DNA of 64,000 nt from Sphaerolaimus hirsutus (taxonomy: Eukaryota; Nematoda; Chromadorea; Monhysterida; Sphaerolaimidae). The notes below the pieces were generated by a model. That model did no database searches. It saw nothing but the letters and a program-made list of their open reading frames with translations, and was not told the DNA's origin. This document shows, piece by piece, positions 49,701 to 61,700 of this stretch. Positions within the stretch are counted from its first letter, which is position 1, and each line of letters opens with the position of its first letter. A program made the position numbers and the translations under genes. Location of the stretch: contig OZ038458.1 of assembly GCA_964036195.1 (NCBI GenBank), positions 14,459,832-14,523,831 on the forward strand. The letters are read 5' to 3'.

Positions 49701-52700
49701 GTATGCGCAGTGGGCACAAAAACATCAAACTAAAAGAAAACTAAGTTCACACTGCTGTGAAAATCAATAAGGGACCAGCGCACCTTGGTGCAGCAGTTGT
49801 TCCTTTTCGGCTTGCTGTTCCTCGGTCAGAGGCTCGGCCTCGTCGATGCGCTTCTGCTCCTCTTTCTGCTTCTTTTCGCCCTCTTTTGGCGGCAGATCGG
49901 CGTTTCGAATCGCCTGCAATTTATTAGGTGGCTAATTGGTTAGGAATTGAACTGAGTTGGCTAGGTTTGTTACGTGCGCGTGCATCGATATGGGTGTATA
50001 AATTTTTTATGGTATTGGAGTGTTCCAATTTGGTGAAGGGTTAGCAAAACAGGCAGAATTCCAGAGCATACAACAAGTATTAGAGCCTGTTTTAATCGGT
50101 TTTGTGGCAATTTTGACATCAAAGGCACCATTTTGGCATGAAAATTGCCGTGTACTTATAATAATCCATATGTAACTATTTATAGTATACTCGGCGTACG
50201 TGATACTCTGCCCTCGCACTGATTTATGTCTCCTGTTGGAAGCGTGCCAATGATTATTAAATCATGCGATTTCCGTAAAAATATGAAAAAAATTCATCGA
50301 TGTGAATATGTTAATGAATAACATTATAACAACAATCAATTTTTTCATCTTTTTATGAAACTCGGATGCGTAAACCATCGTTGGCACACTTCCAGCGGTA
50401 ACCACGCGTGCAGGGTGTAAAGTAACCGGAGTATACATGAAATCCACCCAATATAAAGTAGGGATAGAAAAAAAACGTTTTTAATTAGCACAGTTTAGAA
50501 AAAAAATTTCAAACAGTTTTTAAACAATTATGGCTTTAGGTTATTTGAGACTTTGAGGTTGGTTCGAGGTAAATATATGTTGACTCATGACCATATTTGT
50601 AAGGATTTTCAAAAAAGAGTTTTTTACTTAAAAAACGGGATCGTGGAAAGAAACGGTTTTTCATACCCGCATTCAACTAAACTATGCAACTAAGGCACGA
50701 TTAACAAGCGATCTCAGTTCAAATTGTAACTAGTATTTATGACACGAAGGAGTGAGGTGACGTAGTTCGTATTTATGACACGAAGCAGCGCTCAACGCGC
50801 ACTGAATTCGTTTTCTGATGCCTTGGCAACTGATACATGCATATCCTGGAGACATATGCAAGTTATTTGGATCACGAGCAGCAGAATATTTATTTTATTA
50901 GCTTCAACAGATCGTGACAAGGGTCGCCAGGACCGTGGAGCACAGGGAGTTCATATAAGATAGTAGTATTAGCCGGTTATAGATAACTGGAAAAAAACTT
51001 GACCGTCTTTTATACAAATTTTGGGACATTTTGAGGGTAAAAGCTTCCATTTATTCATGCTACCGTGCAATAATAAGCTGTGATATGCTAGTGTAGTATA
51101 TAATATCCAGCCAATGTGCTCCCACACACGTCTACAGTGTGTAACATCACTGTCAATGTATCATCACGGAAAACAGTAACGGAAAAGGAAAAATTTGCTG
51201 AATATGTGCCGGAAACGGAAAAAATTTGCTGAAGTTTTGCCGGAAACGGAAAAAAAAATTTCAGAAATTTATCCAGAAATCAAAAAATTTGCAGAAACCT
51301 TGCTAGAACTAAATAGAAACAATTCACATAATTGAGAACCTGCATGCATGTTTACCAGTTTGGCTGAAACAGAAAACAGATAATTGAGCCAGAAAATGAA
51401 AAAAAGTTGGAAAAACAGACAATTGAGCCGGAAGACGGAAAAAGGCGGAAAAACTGAAATTTTTTCCGGAAAACGGAAAATGAGCCGGAAAAACGGAAAA
51501 AAATTTAGCAGCCGGAAAACGGAAACGGAAAAAAATTTGCCTGCGGATAGCGGAAAACGGAAAGTTGACACCCTAGTTCCAAGCCATATCGCCCACTAGA
51601 TTAGGGTTGGGACGATATGACTTTTCGATATCGATATTCGATATTCGATATTTTTTTCTCAAACTCGATATTCGATATCGATACGATATGGACCCTCGAT
51701 ATTCGATATCGATATTCGATATTAAAATATGCTCGATATTCGATATCGATATTTCGATATTTTCGATATTTCGATATTTTACGTTTGTTACTTGCTATTT
51801 TTACTTGAATGTCATAGTATAGTCCCATTTGGTCACAAACATAGTTAATCATGTCCTTAATGAAGAGTAGATTATACAAATTTACATAAAATGGATGTAA
51901 AATCTCCCCACCGCCAAAAATTTGACAATGTAGTAAGGAAAATGTAGCATGGTGCCAGCGCCATGGCACATACTCTGATGTGGACATTTGTGAGTGCATT
52001 TGCGCAACATTCGTGGTGTTTGCAACTGCTGAAATGGACACACCTGTCATGTGACGACAAAGTATGTGCTTGGGCACAAAATTTTTAAAAATTACAAACA
52101 CTCGCTTTCTAAGAGTGCCATTCATGGCACACTATAAGCCAGGCCAGGGAAGGGAAGAATATCGAAAAATATCGAAAAAATGGTCGATATTCGATATCGA
52201 TATTCGATATTTTTTCAAAATTTTCGATATCGATATTCGATATTCGATATGAAAAAACAGTCGATATCCGATATTCGATATTCGATACGATATATCGTCC
52301 CAACCCTACACTAGATACATATTCGCTACAAAATTCAACACCATCACAGACAATTCGTGAGAAGACCATGTCCAGAAAAACCAAATTTACTGCGTTCCCC
52401 AGTGCAAAGGGAAATGACTATAACAAGGGGACAACACCGGCCAAATTACAGGTGATTTCAACATGTGGCCAAATTACATAATTACCGTGCGTGTTTAAAT
52501 GAGCGTTGATTTTTCACTTGCCCGTCAAATAGCAGTTGACCAGCGGTAAATCTCTGTGCGCAGCGCCAAGTGTCACGTCAAGAACCTCAGCTCAAAAATA
52601 CACTTTTCAGATGACCATGCCTCCTGCACTTCCCCCCACACACCTACCAGCCTCTATAACCCCCAAGTCGCTGTATCAAGCATCACACGCTTCAAACAAA

Positions 52701-55700
52701 CGCATTTTTCTCTGCGGCATGATGCCCAGCCGCTGGCACAATGCCATCATCATGGAAATCATGCAGTACCTAGCTGACACATATTTCATCGCTATTAACA
52801 ATTGCCACAATGCGAATGTGAACATTGAAAGTACGGCAGTTGACTGCGATGCGTGCATTTTCTACGTGAATGAGTTCACATTGAAAGGTTGGCGGACTCG
52901 GCAGTTTTGAGAATTTTTTTGATTGAAAAACTACTATGTTGAAATATTTGATCGCAGACAATGGCTTGATCAGCGCGCTGCACACGTGTGACCAGCACAA
53001 TATACCAATTCTGCTTGTCAAACACCCCCGTATCAAATTGGCGACGCCAATAAATCATACCAGCACTATCGTCGTAGACAACAATACTAATTACTCGGGT
53101 CACGGCAACAACAATAGATTACAACTCAACAAATCCGGGGGTTACTTTTTTATTTGTCACTTTAAACAACACCATAAAATACGCAAGCAAAACCGTACGC
53201 AGTCAGCACGCCTGCCGTCGATGGCAAAACTACACATTACCATGATCCTCAGAGGATAAATCGAAGTGTCAACGTGGATTCAAACAAATTGGCACCGATA
53301 CAAATCACAAGGAGCAGATCAAGCTCGTTCACATGCATTGCAGGTCCAACTATTAAATCATACGATGGAGAAGCAACCAGAGTGTACAAGGTCTGTTCAA
53401 ATGGCGCAGCGGCCATTAAAAAAATAATATCATCACGAGGCAGTAATATAAACTGATCACCAGGATGGCAAGAACGCCTACAATCGCACCACGAAAACAA
53501 TGGAAACAGGGGTTCAGTAGGGGGGGGGGGGTTGGGGGGACGGTTACCCCCCCCCCCCCCCCAAATCCGCCAGCTATCTATCTATCCCAGAGGCCCGCTC
53601 AGCTATCTATCTATCCCGGAGGCAAAATTTTGGGCTACTTTCCCCTAACCCCCCCCCCCCAAATCGGCCAGCTATCTATCTATCTGGAGCGATTTTTTAG
53701 AAACTATACCCCAATTTTCGCTCAAAACGCTATTTTTGATACCTTTATATAGATTTTCACCTCCAAAATCACTAGTTCATGCGTCTAACTGCCTATTCTC
53801 AGCCATTTTTAGTACTATATGTCCTTATACACCCATTTTTAGCCATTTTTCACCTACTTTCAGCCATTTTTCTCCCTTTCCTCCCTTCTATGCCTATATA
53901 TTGAACCCCCGCGAACCCCCCCCCCAGAAAATTTTCCAGCGATCTATCCCTCCGGAGGAGCGATTTGCTATCTATATGAACCCCCGCGGGGTCCAAATCT
54001 ACAAAACCCCTGAATGGAAATCTTGGCACGCGAGTGGCCAAAATCCATATCATATGATCGGCTGCATGTGATGGAAGGCATCAAGCAGATCAGACTGGCG
54101 CTGGCAGACATTTTCAGCTTTAACACAACACCAATAAACCTAAATACGCCACAACTATCCCTATCTGATGCATAGTTAGTCGCCAGGACCACTTTGGACG
54201 CATTGGAGTTTACCAGAATGAGGTGTCTGTGAACTACTGTTGGTGGAGACTCAAAATAACCCATTCCGGTAAACTGAAATACGTTCAAAACTAATTTGAG
54301 TTTTCCATTTTTTTAATTAGGGTTGGTAATGGTAGGGCTATTGAAACCTTTTTACCCCCAGTCCATTCACCGACTCGAACGACACCGATTCCACCTCAAA
54401 TGGCAGTGCGGCGATCGCGCTGCCCACATTGTCAGCAGTGCAAAACCACACGAACTTGAGGAAATCGAACAGCAAACCCGAAGTCCGAAAAAATGCGGTG
54501 GCAAATGACAATGGAAATACGAATCCAAAATCAATGGCACACAAGTCGACACAGACACGCGGGAAATACTTTCGTGGAGCGAGTGGTGAAAAAGGTGACC
54601 TAGAATCCAGGGGTGGTACGTGCATCACCCTATATGGTTCAAACGGATTTGAGTTTTCGTGATCGAAATTTTCGTTTTTTTCTCGTTTCGGGATCGGGAT
54701 GGGTGCCTCGGGATCGGTATTCGCATTTTTCCGGAATCAGGATTTGGAAAATTTGAGATTTTAGACGTTTTTCTTTAATTTGCCATAAAAATGGTCTAAA
54801 CACATCTGGATGCCAAAAAGTGGAATAAAATGGAGAAAAGTTTTTCGTTCACGTTTATAAGTGCAAAAATGGCATTCAATTCGGCATGTTGGCAATTTTC
54901 CGAAATCGGGTTTGGAATTTTCAAACTTTCGGGACGCGATCGGTATTCGGTTTTTGAGATTTCGCTATCGGCATCGGGATTGGGGTTTCGGGACCGGGAC
55001 CGCAAAATCCCAAAAAATTTCGGGATCGGGATAAGGATACCGTTTGAACCCTAATCATCCACCGCATCACCAAAACATGATCAACACCAATCACAAACAA
55101 CAGGCAACAACAAGATTTCTTCAACACGGGTTCAACGGGCTCAGAGCATGGACACAAGAAGACAAACCACAATGCATGGCCACGCAACCTTGGATGTTAC
55201 CGACTCGAGTTTATACAATGAAACCAGCTACATTGTATTCGGCAACAACGCTGAAGATTCGCCTAGAGTCGTTGTTTTTCCGAAGGCAAGTTGGGGGGCA
55301 CTGCACTATTCCGCATGTGAATCCATCCCGCATGTTGAACATTTCCCGCATGTCACACATTTGATTATACGTGGCATGCTGAAAATAGGCAATAAAACAC
55401 ATGTCTTAATGATTTTGAAGGTGAAAATCTATAAGAAGTATGAAAATTAGGCATTTTGGGAGAAAATTAGGGTATAATTGCTCAAAAGTGCTCCAGATAG
55501 ATAGTTAGATAGCTTGGCAATTCGCGGGGGGGGGGGTTGTTCAGGGGAAAGTTCCCAAAAAGTTGTCCCAGGGATAGATAGATAGCTGGGCGGTCTGGGG
55601 TGGGGTCACCCACCCGCCTCTCTTACCCCTGCGGGTGTAATGCGTATATAATGGGTTTACATGCGGGATGGGTTTACATGTGGAATAGGCTTGGCCCAGA

Positions 55701-58700
55701 AGTTAGGGCCTACCTTGGACATCAACCTAAAAAGCTATTTAATGGCGAATTTTACAGGACGTTATGGGAGGAGATAGCGCATTTTGTCAGGGCAGTGGAG
55801 CGCTCGCGCGGCGATCAAGCCCTCCTTTTCAAGGTGATCAGAAAGCCCTGAGAAAATTATCCACCGCTTGGGGGTCCGATGATACTTTGAATGAAATCGA
55901 CAAGGTTTATCAAAGTGAGGCAGGTATGCAGCAATCTGCAAACCTGCCAGCGTCACCTATTGATACAAACGCACCATATATCGACTCACTGTAGAGGTCA
56001 AAAAAGTCGGTCATACATTGCAGTTTATATATTTTACCTTGCTATTTCCTATAATGAATTTCCTATAATGAAATACCCCCGGGGGGTGATTGTTTCATAG
56101 TGGTCCCGAGGGGGGGGGGTATTATTTCGCGAGAAGTTTTTTCAAATCATAGTACAAAATCGTCGTTTGTGATGTACACTGGGGTAGAAAAATGCATCAA
56201 TAACTGACATGTATAGACTCCTATAGACTAATAGTAGTATTTACGTAGATGGTAAATATAAACACTGTTCTAACGTGATTACGACATTGTTTTAACGTGT
56301 GTTCTGCACTACGCAGAACACAAACTGCAGTATTTGTCATGTACGTTCTCTTTACACTCAATCTGGGGGGGGGGTATTTCGAGGGGTGATTGTTTCATCG
56401 TGGTCTCGAGAGGGGGGGGGTCAAACGAGGGGGTATCAAACTATGGGGGTATTTTGAGGGGGGGTATTTCGCGGGGGGGGGGGGGGTTATTTCGAGGAAA
56501 TACGGTATGCAGATTGGTGGGCCTGTTCGAATAAATATGTCACATGCTAGAAAAGTAGCGCTAATAGCTCTAACATAAAAAATCACAAAAAATTCCCGAG
56601 GAGCGATCAACCGTACTTCAAACCCACTAGCCAGCCAAAATTTTGCAACTCAAAATTGCAGGCGTATAGCTTCGAAAGTAAACACAAAATCGGGACCAAA
56701 CCATCTCACCCACCTTATAACCGATAGTTTTCCTATGGTAGTAAATCTCCTGCTCAAGCAGCTCGGCCAGCCGTTTCGGGAAGAACTGAAAGTCGTGCAC
56801 GGTCGGCTGCTTTGGTTTCGGCGCCCTGGGTGCTTTCGGCTCCGACGGACCCCCGCGCATAGCTTCCCTATAAGTTGAAAAGAGATCGGAGAGTGTCCGT
56901 TACAGAGCAGGGCAGGGGTCTCCTAGCGGGGGCTGCCCCCCCCCCAAATCGGCCAGCTATCTATCTATCCCGGAGGCCGCTCAGCTATCTATCTATCCCG
57001 TGGCAAAATTTTTGGCTACTACCCCCAAAGACCCCCCCCCCCAAATCGCTCAGCTATCTATCTACCGTATTTCCTCGAATTACCCCCCCTCGTTTGACCC
57101 CCCCCCCTCTCGAGACCACTATGAAACAATCACTCCCCCTCGAAATACCCTCCCCAGATTGAGTGTAAAGAAAACGTACATGACAAATACTGCAGTTTGT
57201 GTTCTGCGTAGTGCAGAACACACGTTAAAACAATGTTCTAATCACGTTAGAACAGTGTTTATACCATGTACGTACTACTATTAGTCTACAGGAGTCTATA
57301 CATGTCAGTTTTGATGCATTTTTCTATCCCAGTGTACATCACAAACGACGATTTTGTACTAGGATTTGAAAAAATTTCTGGCGAAATAATAACCTCCCTC
57401 GAAATACCCCCCCCCTCTCGGGACCACTATGAAACAATCACCCCCGGGGGTATTTCGAGGAAATATGGTATCTGGAGTGGTTTTTTGAGAAATTTTGCCC
57501 CAATATTCGCTCAAAATCACTAATTTTCGCACCTTTTTATAGTTTTTTTTACCTTCAAAATCGTGCTCTCTGGCTATATGCATGGTTATATGCTTGTTTT
57601 AGCCATTTTAAACCTACTTTTGGCCACTTTTAACCGATTATTAGCGATTTTTTCCCCTTTCGGCCTTCTATGCACTGCAAAAGCCTATATATTTTGCCCC
57701 CGCGAGCCCCCCCCCAGACATTTTTTTCAGCTATCTATCCCTCCGGAGGAGCGATTTGCCATCTATCCAGCCCCCGCGAGGGCCAAAATCTTGGAGACCC
57801 CTGGAGCAGGGGTCATAAGGGAGACGGGTATGGTGGCAGACGGTACGGCTTTCCGGTACAAGGTACGGTGCGGTCAAGTCCAGGAATTACGGTACATGGT
57901 ACGGTAAATTTCTAAATTGCGGTAAACGGTACAGTAAACTTTCCAAATACGCGGTACGGTACGGTGAATTCTGCCACCCTAGTCGGGGAGGGGTCCAAAT
58001 TCAGTAAACCCCTGTTACAGAGACTGAAACAGCTTTCGCGCAGATCACTAACCTAAAATACAGATCAACTTGGTAATTCGCCTTCCTCTCTCTTTTCGGT
58101 GGCTCAATCCAGTACCCCACATTGGTTTTCTGCTTCTCGCGGAAATTCTGCCCTTCGAAATCGTACACGGTGTACGCGTCGGGCGCGTCGAGCGTGAACT
58201 GCCGCAGCGAGCCTTCGCCCAGCTGCGCGAGCTTTTGCTTGATTTGCTCCGTTTTAGCCTCGGATCTGCGTGAATAAATTTATTTTGTTTTATACTCGGC
58301 AGACACCACACTTAGTTGAAACCTACCATGATCCATCTGAAAAGTGGAGCAATTTTTTCCAGATTTTTCATCATAATATTTTGTTTTACCGTGGAAAAAT
58401 TAATTACAAAATTTAATTCACAAAATTATGGTAAGATTCTGCGCAAAGTATGAGCTTCACTCGATAAAATTAGATTTTGAATGAAACAATGTAATTTTTA
58501 AAAAGTCGGGAGACTCACGCACCTCTCTAGAATCTTGTCTACATCCTCTTCGGATACCATGGAGTCCTTGCCGGCGAAAATTTGATCGGCACCGTGTCTG
58601 ATCATCTGGAGCATTTCATCCTTGCCCAGCGTTTTTTGGGCCTCCGCTAGACGACCTGTGAACGAATAATTTGGTGAAAAATAGGGTTGGGAATTTCAAA

Positions 58701-61700
58701 ATTTTCGGTTCCGGTTCTCGGTTCGGTTCTTAAGTTCAGTTCCGGTTCGGTTCTTTCGGGTCCAAATTGTCAAAAATTTCGGTTCCGGGTAATGAAAAAG
58801 TCGGGTATCGGGTAATGAAAAAATCGGGAATAAGAAAATATTAAGCTGAACAAAGGAAAAACAACATAAAACAACCCCCCCCTAAAATTTTGCCCCTGCA
58901 GTGACGGAATGTTGTCATGGCGCTCGCGCCATTCATAGGCGTTGGCATAGGTGCCCCAGACGGCCAAAACTCGGTGTGCATGTAAACCCAGTGCACATGT
59001 AGACCCTTTGCTTCGGGGGCCAGGTACATATCCAGGAGTTTTGAGCATGGTGTCTGTTTGTTTACTAAGCCCAGTGTACGGCAGGGGGATTCAGCCACCC
59101 GCCCTAAAAGTTTACCTACATGGCATCATGGCGATGGCGCCATTGGCATCGGTGCCAAAAATATCTGATATGTATGTAAATACGTAAATAAGTACATAAA
59201 GAGAGACTGGCACCCCACTCACTGTATTTTATAGAGAATTAACAGTACGATTACCAATGTACTTCTAAAATCTCAGTGTGATGGAAAAATGTTGGAAAAT
59301 GGGCCTACATGCGCACCAGGTTCACATGCGCACCAGGTTTACATGTGCACCAGGATTACATGCGCACCAGGTTTACATGCGCACTGGCACAGACTGCTGT
59401 ATATGTAGTTTACATACATATACACCTTTTAGGCGGGATCGCGAACACATGAGGCTGTGCGACCAGTGAGATGAAATCACCGGTCGCGTGAAGCAAGAAT
59501 TGCGCGCTTGCGTGCAAAATTTTTACAAATCACCCTAAAAATTGATGCCGGAAGTTACATTTCCATGCATCTTCCTACTCTCACCCGGGAAGGGGGGGGG
59601 GGGGGGCGGCCGCCGATTATTTTATAAAATTTTCGTTCTTTCGGTTCTTTAGTTCGGTTCCGGGTCTAAGTGCCGGTTCTCGGTCCCGGTATTTTTTTGG
59701 TTCTGGTTCTCGGTTCCAAAATTGTGCTCGGTTCTCGGTTCGGTTCCCCAATCCTAGTGACTAACAGGATATTGAAAAATACTTTAACATGAAGAATACT
59801 AGACATTTAACAAATGGGGCACTCAAGCGACGTGACTAGGGTTGGAAAAAAAACGTTTTTTTTAACTCGACGTTTAAAAAAAAAAAAACGTTTAAAAAAA
59901 AACAACGTTTTTTTTAAAAGCTCCCAGATATGACCTAGTGTCAACATATATAGGTATATCAGACAGTGGCAATACTCTGTGATGTAAAATATGACCATAT
60001 AATGGCTGTGGAGCCATGGGATAGCATTATAAGTGGTGATTTGTGTCAAAAATATCCATTTTTCGTCGACATATCGTTTGTATATCGCCTTATAGTCAAA
60101 TGTTTGTGACTTCAGGTAAAGTTTGGCATGGAATGGTGATCAAACAAGGTTATAAAAGGAGGTTGTTACTTTGGGAGTGAAGTTACACACTGTGGAGGTA
60201 CATGGAAGCACATTACCTCAATATTATATATTACAGCAACATATGTTGGCTTATTCACCCATGGTAGCACATAGAAATGGATGTTTTGATACTAAAAATG
60301 CAACAAAACCAATGAAAACAACCACCAATGTCAATTTGTGTGTGAAATTGCGCGCTTGCGCGCAAAAAATTTGCAAAATACCTAGTGCTTAGTACTAAAA
60401 ATTTCGGCCGATGTTTTTTTAAAAAAAAAAACATTTCGGACGTCATGTTTAAAAAAAAACATCGGCCAACCCTAGACGTGACCACTAGTGACGAAAAGGC
60501 ACCGGGGCACCGCTGCGGTGACCTTGCAATTCTCAGAGGTGCCCTGCCGATTCAGGTGCTGTTTTTTGGGAATGGTTCCGGTGCCGATGCGATGCCCATT
60601 TTTGCCGGTGCCCTTTCTACGGACTGCCAGAGGCGCCGGTGCCGTGCGCTACCATGTTTTCCGGTACATTTAACATCGCTAGTGACAACCCAAACACACT
60701 CACCCTGCTGAATAACAACCGCATCCAATCGGAGCTTGACCTCGGCGCGCTCAACGATGCGCTCGTCCACAGTGTGCTCGCAAATCATGCGAAACACGCG
60801 CACTTGCTTCTTCTGACCGATGCGGTGGGCCCGGTCCTGGCATTTGCGGCAAAAGTTACAAAATTATACTTATTGGTGTGCAGGGAGAAGGGCGCCACAC
60901 ACGCTGGATGTCAACTAAATTTCAGGGAATTGTGTGACTTCAACTTTCCTAATTGATGGAGCATAGTTTATTTTACAGCATTATATTTAATTTTCATCGT
61001 TTCTGTTAAGTGTGATGCTTTTAGTTTTTTTGTTTTTAGTTGACATTTGAGTTGACAGCCATTTCCGATGTCAACTAGCATGTGCGGGCCCAATCGGAAA
61101 AATCTAATGCTCACCATGGCCTGCAGATCGACTTGCGGATTCCAATCAGAATCGTACAAGATGACCACGTCAGCGGTGGTCAAGTTGATGCCGAGGCCGC
61201 CCGCTCTGGTGGACAACATGAAGACGAATTTTTCGCTGCCCGGCCGGTTGTATTCGTCGATGGACTTTTGTCTCTCTTCGTGTGGCGTCTGGCCGTCCAG
61301 GCGACAGTAGGCGTACTGAATGAGAGATTCTGATTTAAAAACCAACAATAAAATTTTAAAAAAAGGAATGTACGACAAAATCTCGCAGATTGGCGTTAGG
61401 GTTCGAACGATATGACTTTTCGATATCGATATTCGATATTTTTTTCTGAAACTCGATATTCGATATCGATACGATATGGAACCTCGATATCGATATTCGA
61501 TATAAAAAATGGTCGATATTCGATATTTCAATACTCGATATTGCGATTTGCTTTTGGCATATTGTATTTTCATGTGGTTGCACACCTGGTTAATCATCTC
61601 TATACTTAAATGTGAATGGTACAAGTGATTTTAACAAGGTTTACATCAGTCAAAAATTGAAGATGGAAGAAAAACGTGATGAATCAAAGTGTATCAGGCA

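Larger units (their letters stand above)
51577..55285 (+). pseudogene. Unrecognised spliced gene nested in an ISWI intron, broken by two hAT-like elements
   Basis: Plus-strand exons with agreeing phases: about 51577-51601 continuing after element 51602-52308 at 52317-52451 (donor GTGATT); 52536-52887; 52958-53140; 53344-53390; 53464-53506 continuing after element 53507-54012 at 54021-54174; 54362-54615 (GTACGT donor); 55104-55285 (donor GCAAGT). In both broken exons the frame is open on each side and in register once the element and one 8-bp duplication are discounted. The second and third exons look like an alpha/beta fold: KRIFLCGMM strand, long helix with [15 protein letters not shown] strand, helix, IPILLVKHP strand. 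This recalls TIR or deoxyribosyltransferase-like domains, a weak guess. Later exons are rich in Asn, Ser, Thr and Lys. The start and further 3' exons are unknown. Confidence 0.6.

Noticed and set aside
52936..53259. Single-exon 107-codon gene at 52936-53259
   Set aside because: The start lies in the intron before the acceptor at 52957 and the end runs past a phase-correct donor at 53141. It is better read as one exon of the nested gene.
54013..54172. Stop at 54173 as the true end of the nested gene
   Set aside because: Not excluded, but the adjoining GTTAGT donor and phase-2 acceptor at 54361 open a further 84-codon exon with similar composition.
57820..57990. Exact 8-bp duplication around the GTACGG-filled element
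   Set aside because: The flanks GAGACGGG and GTCGGGGA do not align, so the class of this element stays open.
58048..58311. 87-codon Ser/Arg-rich minus-strand frame
   Set aside because: It is the wrong frame over an ISWI exon. The frame entered from the AG of the previous exon gives the conserved ISWI sequence.
61397..61415. GGTTCGAAC as the T-loop of a tRNA gene
   Set aside because: It is a transposon terminus (GGTTCAAAC in relatives) with no acceptor stem, anticodon arm or A box around it. I found no convincing tRNA in the window.
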